DNA of 64,000 nucleotides from Notospermus geniculatus (Eukaryota; Nemertea; Pilidiophora; Heteronemertea; Lineidae). Each line of letters starts with the position of its first letter. Position 1 is the stretch's first letter. Both the position numbers and the translations under genes were made by a program. Below, in pieces: positions 11,300 through 22,200 of this stretch. A model generated the notes under the pieces. That model saw nothing but the letters and a program-made list of their open reading frames with translations. It was not told the origin of the DNA and made no database searches. Location of the stretch: positions 227,814-291,813 of the forward strand of contig NMRB01000471.1 of NCBI GenBank assembly GCA_002633025.1, in the 5' to 3' direction.

Positions 11300-11639
11300 G
11301 AGACGAATGCCCCATTTCCCCCAGTACTATGTCGTCTAGAGAAATGGGAGGAACGTGGTGTCACTCAGGAACGGAGTAGATCACGGGTGACCAGTCACGT
11401 GACGACCATTTTCCCTCGTTCGATTTCGAGACAGGAAGGTGGAGGGGTGGAGGTGAATTGTCGGGTCAGCAGTTTGGGACGCCGGGATGGTTGCCAGGGT
11501 GTTCTGCGGAGTTGCCCACCCACCCGCCCATCCCAACCATCGGCATGGTGATTTGGCCCTTCTCATTTCTCTGAGACGAATGCCCCATTTCCCCCAGTAC
11601 TCTGTCGTCTAGAGAAATGGGAGGAACGTGGTGTCACTC
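11300..11639. repeat. 67-bp direct repeat, two copies
   Basis: Bases 11300-11366 and 11573-11639 match with one difference, 273 bp apart. Each copy contains an internal hairpin, CCCATTTC and GAAATGGG, around a centre with GTCGTCTAGA. The intervening sequence is GC-rich and unrecognised. Confidence 0.75.
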
Positions 11640-11687
11640 GAGAATGGAGTGTAGTCAGTAATCTGAACGTCCAACATCCCACTTTCG

Positions 11688-13125
11688 GTGACAGTTCTAC
11701 TAACTATAATGGGTCTCAACTCTACAAACTCTATAATGACAATCTTGTGTCCAGCGCAAATCCTGGGCAACCAACCCGCTACTCACAAGACTCTAAATCC
11801 TGATCCACCCTCTGTAATAATAGACTATATCATCGGTATACACGTTTCCTCGGATATCAGACTTCAAGGTGCTCGATCCAATCTCAAGCGAACATCGACC
11901 AATTCTAGCAACCGTCGCCACGTCTCCCTTCTCACCATGCACGGAATACAAGCCCAGCCTCGCTTCGATCATGCCAACTGGTCCGCCTACCATGAAGAAA
12001 TAATCCACAGGAAAATCAGCGACCTGCCCACTGTCACAGGGAACACTGTCTCTAGTTATCTGCTATTCAAGCTCTAACTGAAATCATCCATCCGGACTCT
12101 AATCACATTCCAAGGACCAAACACTGTGACAAACCGCCGCTCCCCCATGCATTGTAAAACTGATCAAGGAGAAACGTCAGAGGCAGAGATCGGGTCCGTA
12201 CAAGAAACCAAATCATGAAAAGAAAGCCAGAATCAATGACTAAACAACCTCATATGCAAGGTTGAAGGACATCACCACCTACATGTACCGGGAGGACACA
12301 GCATCAAACCTACGGAATGGCATTTCGAGCAAAATCCCGGATAAATTCTGGCCAACAGTCCGAAAATTCATGAGAATGAATCAGTCGGCTTCTATAACTC
12401 AACCATTGGCAACATCTACAATAACCACGAGGAACAAAAGTCCTGCTTTCATGATCTTTACAAGGACATTCACACATCCCCCCGTCAGACCGGGCTCGGA
12501 AGACATCATAAATATGGTATATATAAATACGGTAAATGTAACAACTTCTATATACATGTACAAACAAAGGTAAGACTCCTGGGCCAGTATGCAGAAAGGT
12601 GGAATATAAGCTTATTCCAGGTATAACCTAACATTACGTGAAGATATACGTGGAATAAGCTTATTTAAAATGCATATGGGTTTAGAAGACAAATAATGTA
12701 TATTTGAAAAGGGCCAGCAATAAATACTTTCAACAACAGCAAAAGAAAGAATGACATTCATTCATTTGGCATCTGCTGATGATTGTTCTCATGCATTACA
12801 ATGTACCTTTGTGCTGTATTGTGGTTTCGTTCAGCGTATGGGGAAGTGTGTGTTGATCTGTGGTCAGGTGACTCTTAATGATTTTATCTATTATGTATTC
12901 TATTCTCTTATGTATGTCTTTTTCTAATTTTTATTATCATGCACTGCCACTTCTCTTTGCTATATGGGCCAGATATATTCCTCTAGACAGATTCTGGTCC
13001 ATTCGTCATCTCCTTCTCTTCTTTGTCTGTCTCCACTATTTGCACTGTTTATTGTTTTTCAAGCTGATATAATGTATTTTTATAAGGCTACAATAAACAT
13101 TTTGATTTGATTTGATTTGATTTGG
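11688..13125 (+). pseudogene. Degraded LINE (non-LTR retrotransposon) without its reverse transcriptase
   Basis: The 3' end is typical of a LINE: an AATAAA-containing tail runs into four TTTGA pentamers at about 13101-13125. Upstream, short frames resemble the linker between endonuclease and reverse transcriptase: F-D-H-A-N-W-S-A-Y near 11970, a K-F-W-P-T-V stretch near 12345, and in another frame H-E-E-Q-K-S-C-F-H-D-L-Y near 12430. These match the general AnW..Y.e, FW..v and EK...F..Y patterns of LINE ORF2 proteins. No reverse-transcriptase core is present and several frameshifts are needed. The copy is internally deleted and inactive. Clade not assigned. Confidence 0.4.
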
Positions 13126-14370
13126 TGACACTCGTTTTAGACAGTGGGGGCTTATTGTATCTTTAAAGCTTGCTGCAATGGAGAACGGGCTCTTCTATCA
13201 CAAACGGATTCTGGGACTCATTAAGGATAAAGTACGAAGTGTTGATAAGAGTGCTTCTATCACAACATTTGTTGCTGCTGCTCAGTCATCTGGAATATAA
13301 TGTCCTCTGAGACTGACAAGACTGCTGCTGCTTCTCGTGTAGGAATTCAAGATGGCCGAGCTTCATGTTGAATTCCACACAGCTCCGATTTTTAGCTAAA
13401 TATGAGTACGATATACATGTACCTCCCGGAAAGTTAAATGAAGGTGACTTACGAAACACATAAGTATCAAAGAATACGCAGAAGTAGAAAACCGAAGAAT
13501 ATCATTGTGTTAATGTAGAAAACGACTTCTTGTTTGGCCGACGACATCATCTCGCTACGCCTACCTCATCCAAGATGGCGGAGAGTCAAGACATGCAATA
13601 CGGTATACACAGTGCACAAAACAAAAGAGAAAATGCTGATATAATGATACTCGGCAGGATCAGGCAATCCGTACACATGGTACAGAAGCAGGTGAACAAT
13701 ACGGAACACTGATCACGCAGACCACGCGAGAATATACGCGTGGTTTTGAACTGATAGTACACCAATGCCACCTATTATTCATGACGATTCAAGGTGTGAT
13801 TGGCCGTGCTTGGTGAACCGCATATCTCGAACAATGGGCCTAGGTCAACACTAGGTGTCTCGTCTGCTCTATCAGTAGTCATCACGTGACCAATTGGCGC
13901 TCCCCATTGCTTCCATTTCCTTCAACCAGTGTTAAAAACATTGTTTATCTGTTTATCCAAGTGCCTGTGTTAATCAACATGCGTCTTACATGTAGGCCTA
14001 ACTCGCTCATGGAGATTCCATACTATTCTGCATTTCCAGAGGAACCTTTGTGTTTTTATTGTGGAATTGAGGATGGTCTGGTGGATGCTTATGATCCAGT
14101 TAAATAATAACCACTTTGTCAGGACTGCCACGCCCATACGCCGGCAAACAGACGAAGTGCGCCACCAGAGCAATAAAAAACCATTTGGCCGGTGCTGTAT
14201 TTGGTGCCTGCCACCCTCAAGAATAAAGAAATGAACTTTCTCTCCCGAAACCATCAACATTCTCTCTTTAGCTTTCGCGTCTTCGGGACATTCACACTGC
14301 AAAGTACTACGCGACTCTTGAGCCAAAACTTGGACGAGTATGGGCGGGTCATAAGGTCATTAGCATATCA
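13126..14370. other. No recognised gene; two AAGATGGC start-like sites
   Basis: TCAAGATGGCCGAGC (13349) and CCAAGATGGCGGAG (13571) look like YY1-type motifs or Kozak-context starts. The second opens a 45-codon frame ending at 13712. Neither extends into a recognisable protein or has a clear donor site. The rest is unassigned. Confidence 0.35.
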
Positions 14371-14372
14371 AT

Positions 14373-14815
14373 ATGGCGCAGTCCATGCTGTTTTCGATGA
14401 ATTTTTTTAAAAACAAGGCCGGGAAAAGGCCGAATTCTCAAGTAAATTCTGAGCCACAGACGGCTAGTAAGCAAGCAAAGACTACAGATTCTAATGATGG
14501 GGGTACTGAGCGTAATTCAGAGCCAGGTGTCGAGAATCACGCTGAGGTAGGCAAGATTTGATGGCAGCTGACAAGGCTACAGAGCTGGGCCAGCGCGATC
14601 TTCGTCAGCAGGGGACTGTAACTGTCAAAACCGTGGAAAAATGGAGGTTTTGACCCAAAAACGAAAGACCCCGTCCCTCTTGACTTCGTAGAATACGAAT
14701 CTAGGGAAGGAACCGTCACGTCAGTGTGGTGAGCTGTCTGCAAAGCCAAGGAATCGGTGGCCAGAGTGGCAGCCAAATAGTCTAAGGGCGTCACCGGTGA
14801 CGAAAGATGGAGGCG
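14373..14815 (+). pseudogene. hAT-derived zinc-finger protein, N-terminal remnant
   Basis: An ATG at 14373 opens a 62-residue polar frame starting MAQSMLFSMNFF. After two frame changes (near 14558 and 14648) the sequence reads T-V-E-K-W-R, then D-F-V-E-Y-E-S, then V-T-S-V-W followed by A-V-C-K. This is the spacing of the domain found at the start of hAT-derived proteins such as the C17orf113/ZNF862 type, where VW is followed by CxxC. Here the first Cys codon appears to have become TGA. A second in-frame TAG follows before K-G-V-T-G-D-E. With two frameshifts and two stops it is a pseudogene. The family call rests on motif spacing, not on a search. Confidence 0.4.
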
Positions 14816-15003
14816 ATGCCGCCATCTTTGTTGCTATGATAATTTCACGCATGTGCATTAGCTGGTGGGCAAACCCGAACAAGCCGGAAGCATGCGAAGT
14901 AAACAACGTGCGAAACTTGAATTGGTCATCTGACGTACTGCGTTGAATTTTTGATTGCAATTACATTATTTTTCATCGTATTTCGTAATTTCAATGATTA
15001 ACA

Positions 15004-15165
15004 ATGAGTTCTTACTTCCATTCGTTAGAAGATGTCGATCAAAAGCGTCATTTAGATAAACTTTCCGTGCTTGGCGAAGGTATTGATGAGGATCCCTTGA
15101 ACTGCAAAATTGATGCTTTAATGTTTACATCTTCACCTGATGAATGGCCAGTCTTAGGACCCAGG
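15004..15165 (+). CDS. N-terminal segment of an uncharacterised, possibly transposon-linked protein
   Basis: An ATG in an ACAATGAG context opens a frame beginning MSSYFHSLEDVDQKRHLDKL, followed by an acidic segment and S-P-D-E-W-P-V-L. This layout (Y..L, then KL..lG, then D-P, then EWP) resembles the start of a large family of uncharacterised invertebrate proteins, many carried by mobile elements. After about residue 54 the frame runs into an inverted-repeat insertion beginning at 15162, and the continuation to 15270 is probably not native. No donor site is visible before the break. It is likely a truncated copy. Confidence 0.3.
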
Positions 15166-15514
15166 CCTCTCCATTGCATGAAGAGCACTACACCCTGTAT
15201 TTTTTACCCTATTTTTGGGCATCCCAATTTTTCTCTTTTTTTGCATAGTGACGATGTGGCTACCTTTTAATCCAGAATAAGAACATCGCAAACAAATTGG
15301 CAAAACTCATTTTTTCCCAAGAAATGTGTGATAACATGTGGATTTTCTTTGTTCATTGTCTAATAATTGTGTATTTTCAATTTTTTTGAATTTACAGATC
15401 GTATTTTTGGCACTGAACCCTATTTTGGGCATATTTTTTCAGGGCTTATTTTGGGCATGTGCCCAATTCACTACACCCTTAAACCGCCTGAGAAGCATGT
15501 AATGGAGAGGCCTG
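15162..15514. mobile_element. Inverted-repeat insertion with nested 11-bp direct repeat
   Basis: AGGCCTCTCCATTGCATG near 15162-15179 is inverted near 15497-15514 as CATGTAATGGAGAGGCCT. Inside it, CACTACACCCT occurs at 15186-15196 and again at 15469-15479, flanking AT-rich sequence that repeats TTTTGGGCAT. This could be one MITE-like element or an insertion with an 11-bp target duplication inside an older inverted repeat. Confidence 0.45.
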
Positions 15515-15682
15515 ATAGGGCAGATTTTGTCATACTTCGTCGAATCTCCTGCAGTTTTCACCGAGACAAAAACAAATGCTAATAGATCACTTGAGGGTGA
15601 AAAATTTGTGCAGGATGGGTTTGTTCACGAACTTAAACACAGGGGAGTGACTTGAAGTCGGAATCACACACCAGGCATATTA

Positions 15683-16600
15683 CATGTACAGGCATTGACA
15701 GATGTTTATCTACACTTTGTATCTTGAATATTTCAAATACTACCGAACCAATTTTGATGCGGTTTGTTGCATATGAAAGGAAAACCTGTTGGTCACATTT
15801 CTGCATCAAAATTTTGGAAATTTCGAAATATCAAAATTATGTAATTGCTTGTCAGAAAAAATCTCAAAAATCAACACCTTTTAAATTGTGATTTTATTTT
15901 CATTTTTATAGTAGTTCTGACAGAATGGAAGTTTCTAAGGATTTTGGTGCTAGTTTCATCAAAATCTATCGAGTGGTTACTGAGATATTTGAGATTATCA
16001 AAATTTTGATATTTTGAGATTTTCGCGTTTTTCAAGAAATTTTCATACCATTGGATAAAGCTAACGTCAGATAATAGGTTTACATTATTTTGAAACTTTT
16101 TGGGGTTAACTGTGCAGAAATATCGTAATATAAAAATGTTGATATTTTGAAAAATGTGCGTAAATTCCAATCATTTCATGCGAGTCATCCAAAATTTCAT
16201 AATTTTATGATTTGAGGTCAGCTCTATCTACTGACACCAGAATTTTTTGAAAAATCGTGAAAATCTCAAAATCTCAAAATTTTGATAATCTCAAATATCT
16301 CAGCAACCACGCGACAGATTTTGATGAAACTAGTACGGAAATCCTTAGAAACTTCCATTCTGTCACAACTACTATAAAAATGAAAATAAAATCACAATTT
16401 AAAAGGTGTTGATTTTTGAGATTTTTTCTGACAAGCAATTACATAATTTTGTTCTTTCGAAATTTCCAAAATTTTGATGCAGAAATGTGACCAACAGGTT
16501 TTCCTTTCATATGCAACAAACCACATCAAAATTGGTTCGGTAGTATTTGAAATATTCAAGATACAAAGTGTAGATAAACATCTGTCAATGCCTGTACATG
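15683..16600. mobile_element. 918-bp foldback element with about 360-bp inverted arms
   Basis: The left arm (15683 to about 16040) and right arm (about 16240-16600) are reverse complements at high identity. They share outer ends CATGTACAGGCATTGACAG and an inner AT-rich region rich in ATCAAAATTTTGAT-like strings. The spacer is about 200 bp and non-coding. The arms are far longer than those of the other foldbacks here. The right end touches a LINE reverse-transcriptase fragment at 16606, so the element may have inserted into that LINE. No transposase is present. Confidence 0.8.
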
Positions 16601-16605
16601 CACCA

Positions 16606-16740
16606 GCAAAGCCACTAAGATTCTTTTAACTATTAAACGTACGATAGAATACCTAAATGCTGCTGCTGGACCGACACTCTACAAGACCCTTGTTAGACCT
16701 ATATTACTGTTGAGGTGGGGACCACCGAAGACAGCTCCTC
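16606..16740 (+). pseudogene. LINE reverse transcriptase, C-terminal fragment
   Basis: The frame reads T-I-K-R-T-I-E-Y-L-N, then L-Y-K-T-L-V-R-P-I-L, then R-W-G-P-P. This matches the conserved R.....L...LYK.LVRP.L....vW.P segment downstream of the reverse-transcriptase catalytic core in CR1/jockey-type LINEs. Only about 45 codons remain. Downstream sequence to 17220 is unassigned. Confidence 0.55.
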
Positions 16741-17235
16741 GAGACATGTTCGCAGTTACGCCGGATGCCGTAACCGAAATTTTGCCGCAACAACAATCAC
16801 GACGCATACCACGTTGCCAATGAAGACGTCAATTTCCCTCAATCGGTCAAAAATTTATGTTCATCGGATATCACATTTGTGAAGTCTTTCGGAATCATCA
16901 AGTTTCTACCGTCCAGGATATCATTTTGGATTTATTTCTTTGGATTCATTCACATTTCATGGAATTTACGTGGACAACCATTCATTTCTGGATGTATCTT
17001 AATATTCATATTCTTGTGTTTTGGAAGGGTTCACATTCAGATTGAGCTTTATTCTCTACCGTCATTTATCATGTTCATTGTGTGCACACAATCGCGGAAT
17101 ATACTCGGCCTTCGAACTGTTAAGATAGCTTTTCTTCCGTACACGGCAAGTTAATGTTTTGATGATTTAATGTGTGAGTGTGTTTGTGTCATTTTAGCAT
17201 CATTGTTCATGCTGATACTGATTACCAGATATATA

Positions 17236-18080
17236 TATAACCCAGCGAAATAGAGCACAAACAGAAGTCAGAAGGGCGAATAGGAACTTTGAAAAGAAAA
17301 TTGCGGTTGAAGCAAGGTCCAACCCTAAAGCTTTTTGGGGTACTATAACAGCAAAACTACAAGATCTCAACAGATTCCTACCCTAATAAACCCAGAAGAA
17401 GAAGTAGAAGAGGATGTCTAAATGAATTCTTCTGTAGCATTTTTACCGTGGAGAACACCACCCAAATCCCAACTCTGCCATTTCGAAGTATGAGAAATCA
17501 CATCCCACCTATACCGATCACCCCAGATGCAGTCAAGAAGAAACTCAGAGTGAACTGAAGATCACGAAAGAGGCGCGGATCGAGGATTTTTGGCAGAGGG
17601 GGGTCAGGACTGCCGAGATCAGTCTTTGCAGGTGGGCACCGAAGATACCTGCGCCAATGCGGGGGCAACGGGGGGTCTGGGGGTCCTCCCCCAGAAAATT
17701 TTGAAATCTAGAAGGCCGTAGATGCGATTTCCTGGCATCTCAGTATCAAAACAGAAGCTTTATTCTTGCGTTTTTTCCTATTGAAAAAAAAACAATTGGT
17801 GGTGGCAAGCAGGGGGGGTCACGACCCCAAAACCCCCCCTCTGGATCCGCGCCTGCGAAAGCACATGGACCCGACAACATTCATCCTGCCATTCTATATG
17901 AGCTGAGGGAAGAGTTATGTAAATCACTCTCATTACTATTCATGAAAAGTCTCGAGGAATCGGTTGTTCCTAGTGACTGGAAGTGGCGCAGGTCACTCCG
18001 ATCTTCAAGAAAGGTGAACGAAGTAAACCAACAAACTACATGTATCGCCCCGTAAGTTTGACATCCGTTCTGCCCTACAA
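17236..18080 (+). pseudogene. LINE reverse transcriptase fragment (CR1/jockey-like), interrupted by a MITE
   Basis: Upstream of the insertion the translation reads R-R-A-N-R-N-F-E-K-K-I-A, then N-P-K-A-F-W-G-T, then N-E-F-F-C-S-I-F-T-V-E. Downstream it resumes as H-G-P-D-N-I-H-P-A-I-L, then V-V-P-S-D-W-K, then Q-V-T-P-I-F-K-K-G and R-P-V-S-L-T-S-V. These are the first conserved blocks of the RVT_1 domain of jockey/CR1-type LINEs. Removing the 285-bp insertion at 17571-17855 and one target duplication joins the two halves in frame. A frameshift follows W-K near 17982. An extra Met-Tyr inside N-Y-R-P comes from a 6-bp CATGTA insertion. The polymerase active-site block is not present, so the copy is truncated and dead. 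Confidence 0.7.
17571..17855. mobile_element. Non-autonomous DNA transposon with GGCGCGGATC termini, inserted in a LINE
   Basis: The ends are AGGCGCGGATC at 17571 and GGATCCGCGCCTG at 17843-17855, i.e. inverted termini. The 6-bp sequence CGAAAG flanks it on both sides (17565-17570 and 17856-17861) as a target-site duplication. The inside has G-rich and C-rich ends (GGGGTC and CCCCCCT) and no reading frame. Termini beginning CAGGCGCGGATCC suggest a hAT-like or related superfamily, but hAT elements usually make 8-bp duplications, so the assignment is open. Confidence 0.75.
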
Positions 18081-18081
18081 T

Positions 18082-18287
18082 GGAAGACTGCAGTATCTGC
18101 ATATTGCAGTCTTCCCTTGTACAGCCTCTGCAGCCTTTCCTATTCAGTGAAGTGGAAAATGTAGGTGTGTAATAACATCAGTAGATACTGCTCTCCTTTC
18201 TTGCAAAATTATTCAGAGCTGCCACCTAAAACAAGGGAGATATGGCATAAAATGCAAGACCGCAGTAAGTGCAGTTACTGCAGTCTT
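18082..18287. repeat. Two related perfect hairpins
   Basis: GGAAGACTGCA (18082-18092) pairs with TGCAGTCTTCC (18105-18115). A second hairpin, AAGACCGCAGTAA with TTACTGCAGTCTT, spans 18256-18287. Both contain the core GACTGCAGT or its relative. They sit between the LINE fragment and the first MULE copy. Confidence 0.6.
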
Positions 18288-18370
18288 CGTTTGGATGGCA
18301 GCGTTATATGCAAGGTCATGGAATCAATTACCAGAGACAAATCATGGAACACATCACCTCCAGTTGTAGC

Positions 18371-18932
18371 AGGCCATTCCCCGCGTGTTCAAGGATGTTA
18401 TAAAGATTGTAGGGTGTTGCTTCCACTGGTGCCAATGTATACGGAGGAAAATCCAAGAGCTTGGACTTGCGGTGGCATACAGAAATGACAATGCCACTCA
18501 TAAATTCTGCAAACAGTTGACTGTCCTTCCATATTTACCGCTGGAACACATCCCACCAGTACTCGAATCACTTGAACAGAAAGCTGCAACACCAGCCCTT
18601 GCAGAGCTGATGACATACATTCGAAACAATGGGATAGATGGCAGCACCTGGACACCGGATTCGTGGAGCGTTTTTAATCAGGCCATTAGGACAAGCAATG
18701 ACGTTGAAGGCTGGCACGGCATGCTGAACCGCTATGCAAAATGCCCCAACTTGTCATTTTGTCTTCTGATACACATTCTATACACGAACAATCGCAAATG
18801 GAGGATTTGCAAGTGCGGCTTCTGAGCGAGGACAAAATTAAGAGGAACCAGCGATGGAAATACAAACAAGTACAATGTACTGGTACAGGGACAATTATTC
18901 AAACTTTGGGAGGACTACACAGTCGGGAATAA
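18371..18932 (+). pseudogene. MULE transposase pseudogene, copy A
   Basis: The frame carries the MULE (Mutator-like) signature C-C-F-H-W-C-Q-C, then R-K-I-Q-E-L-G-L, then L-P-Y-L-P-L-E-H-I-P, then W-S-V-F-N-Q-A-I-R-T-S-N-D-V-E-G-W-H. The N-terminal part with the first catalytic Asp (D-G-T-F) and the D-F-E box is missing, although copy B keeps both. One frameshift near 18780 moves the C-terminal E-D-L-Q-V-R-L-L-S segment into another frame, ending near 18932. The protein would cut and rejoin transposon ends. This copy cannot. Confidence 0.75.
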
Positions 18933-19345
18933 ATCTGCCAAACAACTCTTGAGAAAGTGCAGTCACCTTGTGGGGCCTTCAGTAGAAATTATTGGACTTT
19001 TTATTCATCATGGACTGATCATTATGGGGATCACGTTGGACTCTTGTGCATGGACTTTTGTGTGTTTTTTTGTGTTTCACGTACCGTTTGAACTCTGCAT
19101 CTTTGGTTTCATGGACTGTTTGGATCCCTGTTTGAGGTTTCATGGATGTAGTCTGGGCTGTTTCTGTCTGAGAATACTAGTAATGTAATTTGTACCGTCA
19201 TCCAAGTGGTTTTATCATGCATTGCCTCAAAGGTCGGCCAGTCCGTGTATATGGCATTTTATCGCTAACTTATTATATTATAGTAAAATTCTTATTTGTG
19301 ATGTCAAGTGAGCGTTATAAGAAATTGCTGATGGTAACAAGTCTT
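18933..19345. other. MULE element 3' flank A
   Basis: No coding region is recognised. It is nearly identical to the sequence following copy B (23085-23287), with TGTTTCACGTACCGTTTGA as a marker, which shows that both belong to one element. Confidence 0.55.
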
Positions 19346-19874
19346 TTTTTGCAGTTGTTTCGGCACCTACCACACCCATGGAAGCATGTACCTCTACACC
19401 ACCTACCAAAGCTGTCGGATCGTCAGGAAGTTCAACTAAACCAAAGAAAACCATCCAGCCTAACAAGGAGACAGGTAAAGAAACTGATGACAAACGCAGG
19501 CCTTGAAACGGAGAGTGGAACCTATTGTTCCGTTTTGTATTGGAGAGAAGTACGTTCTTCCACCCCAGTTATCTGGTGGTTGTAGACATACTAGTATTTA
19601 CCAATTCCAGTGTGTTCCAGCACTGTATGCCACAGGAACTTCACTGCCTGCACCTAATTATGACTGTGAACCTGAGCCTATGGCGTTTGAATCGAGTACA
19701 TCTATCCCGGCACCATCCACAACCAGTAACTTTGGCATAACCGATGCATACAATGCGATGTACTCACAACCAGTGGAAAACAATACAACAGCAACAACTC
19801 CAACATTTTCACAGAATGCACCAAGTTCGACACCATTGAGTGAAGGCCTACATGTAAAGGAGACTGCTACATGA
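19346..19874 (+). CDS. Ser/Thr/Pro-rich reading frame within the MULE element
   Basis: After a TTTTTTTGCAG that could be a splice acceptor, a frame reads V-V-S-A-P-T-T-P-M-E-A and on. It shifts once near 19498 and continues K-R-R-V-E-P-I-V-P-F, then Y-V-L-P-P-Q-L, then a Ser/Thr/Asn-rich tail to 19874. The tail coincides with the first unit of the 460-bp tandem repeat. I do not recognise the protein. It may be an accessory ORF or captured sequence of this MULE family. Confidence 0.3.
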
Positions 19875-20860
19875 AGATAAGTGAAATTGAGGAAAGGAAA
19901 TACTGAAGAAAACAAAGGACGTAAACGCAGCGTAATACTCGCCCAGGACAACACCCCTTGGTCCTAATACGCCATCACCAGCTGAACTGATGTTCTGAAG
20001 GAAAATTCCCCAAAGCCTGCCAACACGCACAACCTCACAGGCATCAGACGCAGAAATCAACAAACAGCAGGAGCGAGAGAAGAAAACCACGCAGCAGTAC
20101 GATCAACACGCCAAAGATCTTCCCGAGCTTAAAACCCTATGGTGTTTGAATCGAGTATATCTATCCCGGCACCATCCACAACCAACTTTGGCATAACCGA
20201 CGCATACAATGCGATGTACTCACAACCAGTGGAAAAACCAAGCGTACTACAGCAACAACTCCAACATTTTCACAGAATGCACCAACTTTGACACCATTGA
20301 GCGAAGGCCTACATGTAAAGGAGACTGCTGCATGAAGATACATGTAACTGAAATTGAGGAAAGGAAATACTGAAGAAAACAAAGGACGTAAACACAGCAT
20401 TACTCGCCCATAGGACAACACCCCTTGGTCCTAATACACCATCACCAGCTGAGCTGATGTTCCGAAGGAAAATTCCCAACAGCCTGCCAACACGCACAAC
20501 CTCACAGGCATCAGACGCAGAAATCAACAAACAGCAGGAGCGAGAGAAGAAAACCACGCAGCAGTACGATCAACACGCCAAAGATCTTCCCGAACTTAAA
20601 ACACTATGGTGTTTGAATCGAGTACATCTATCCCGGCACCATCAACAACCAACTTTGGCATAACCGATGCATACAATGCGATGTACTCACAACCAGTGGA
20701 AAACCAAGCATACTAAAGCAACAACTCCAACATTTTCACAGAATGCACCAACTTTGACACCAACTTCGACACCATTGAGCGAAGGCCTACATCATGTAAA
20801 GGAGACTGCTACATGAAGATACATGCAAGTGAAATTGAGGAAAGGATAAAAATTAAGAAA
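19684..20860 (+). repeat. Tandem repeat, units of about 460 bp
   Basis: GTTTGAATCGAGTA begins units at 19684, 20144 and 20611 (periods 460 and 467). The third unit is incomplete, ending about 20860. Unit 1 has an open Ser/Thr-rich frame; units 2 and 3 are broken by small indels. Units differ by discrete insertions, including CATGTA at 20341 (absent in unit 1) and CATGCA at 20822. Confidence 0.85.
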
Positions 20861-21015
20861 TAACCTCAGTGAAGAGAGCTCAGTTAACTTGGTATGAATG
20901 ATTATCACCATGATCACTTTCATTTTGAATTTGAAAAAAAGGGTGAAATACGGTGTGTAAGATTTTCATGTCCCCGATGTGATGACCCCAGTAATGCATT
21001 TACGGATAAACACAA

Positions 21016-21718
21016 TTGACTTTAAATAGAGAGACCACTGGCGTTCATTTTAAATTGATGTCACGACGATTGAAACACAACTGCAAGAATGTGTTCAAGC
21101 GACTCAAGAAAATGTTGTCCATCTTATCCGTGAATGAAAGTGATGGTCGCCGATTTCGAAATCGCACTGTGGAAAGCAGCTACTTGTGTATTCCCCGCAA
21201 TCACCATCAGAAGATGCGCATTTCATTGGACGCAGGTGGTGTGGAGAAAGGCACAAGAAATCGGATTGCAGTTGGCATATAACGAACGAGAAGGAACGTA
21301 CCGACTCACACGAAAATTCCTAGTCTTACTGTTCCTACCGTACGAGCACATCGTTGCAACATTCCAGGCCCTAAAAGAAAACTGTGGATCGAACGAGAAA
21401 CTTTGGCAGTTAGCGGGTTGTATTCAAAACACTTGGGTCGATTTGACCGATTGGCCTGTCTCTTCGTGGAGGGTGTTCATGCAGCCAGTTAGAACCAACA
21501 ATGACCTCGAAGGGTGGCATCGTCGACTAAACGGTCAGGCGGTCAATAGTGTTCTGCCGTTTTACGTGTTGGTTCCACTGCTGCAAGAGGAGGCATTGAA
21601 CATCGGATTAGAGCACAAACTCCTGAGCGAAAACAAGTTACGGCGATGTCAACGGAAAAAATATCACGTGCTCCAGTCCAAATTATTTAATGCTTGGGAT
21701 GCATACGAAAACAATTGA
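21016..21718 (+). pseudogene. MULE transposase pseudogene, copy C (different lineage)
   Basis: A first frame gives F-K-L-M-S-R-R-L-K-H followed by V-F-K-R-L-K-K-M-L. After a frameshift near 21130 a 194-residue open frame continues with V-A-D-F-E-I-A-L-W, C-A-F-H-W-T-Q-V-V-W-R-K, F-L-P-Y-E-H-I, then R-T-N-N-D-L-E-G-W-H and a basic C-terminus ending W-D-A-Y-E-N-N. All are MULE domain landmarks in the right order. Residues differ at many positions from copies A and B, so this is a separate subfamily lying between them. The segment with the first catalytic Asp is missing. Confidence 0.75.
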
Positions 21719-22073
21719 CATTTCATGAATGTGCCTTACTTTGTCAACAAACTGTGTGCTTTGTAATTTGTGCAAGCTGGTTGTGTGCTGATTATAAAGT
21801 TCAATTTGACGAAATAGACCATTTAAACCTATATGTTTTTTGCAACGGGTTAGTCTGGATTGTGAACGTCATTGACCAAACACCCAGCTTTTGATTTGTT
21901 GCTCTGGTACATGTAGATGTAAAGCTGAGGATCCTGCTGGAACTGGAGGCGACTGATCAGTCACCACAAACAGTCGATGTACGCACCCTTGCGACTCACT
22001 GGAACTGAGATTTTGCCAGTCGCGCTGAATGGGTGAATGTCGTCCTGATCCTACACGCTAACTCCTAGCCCAA

Positions 22074-22171
22074 GCCCCTAACCCTAACCCCAACCCTGAC
22101 CCTTAACCCTTGTCACTGACCCCGACCTGTAATCCTAAAGCTAGTCCTGACCCTAACCGTCAGACCCTAAC
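22074..22171. repeat. Degenerate CCCTAA-like tract (interstitial telomere-like)
   Basis: CCCCTAACCCTAACCCCAACCCTGACCC and related strings continue to about 22171 as imperfect 6-mers. CCCTAA is the metazoan telomere repeat. The decay suggests an old interstitial tract or a chance simple repeat. It lies between MULE copies C and B. Confidence 0.6.
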
Positions 22172-22200
22172 CAGAAAAACAGACCAAAAGATCCGATCAT

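Noticed and set aside
18037-18044. TACATGTA as a transcription-factor palindrome
   Set aside because: In the LINE it interrupts a conserved N-Y-R-P motif, and in paralogue pairs it appears as a clean insertion. A binding-site role does not explain this, although it is not excluded elsewhere.
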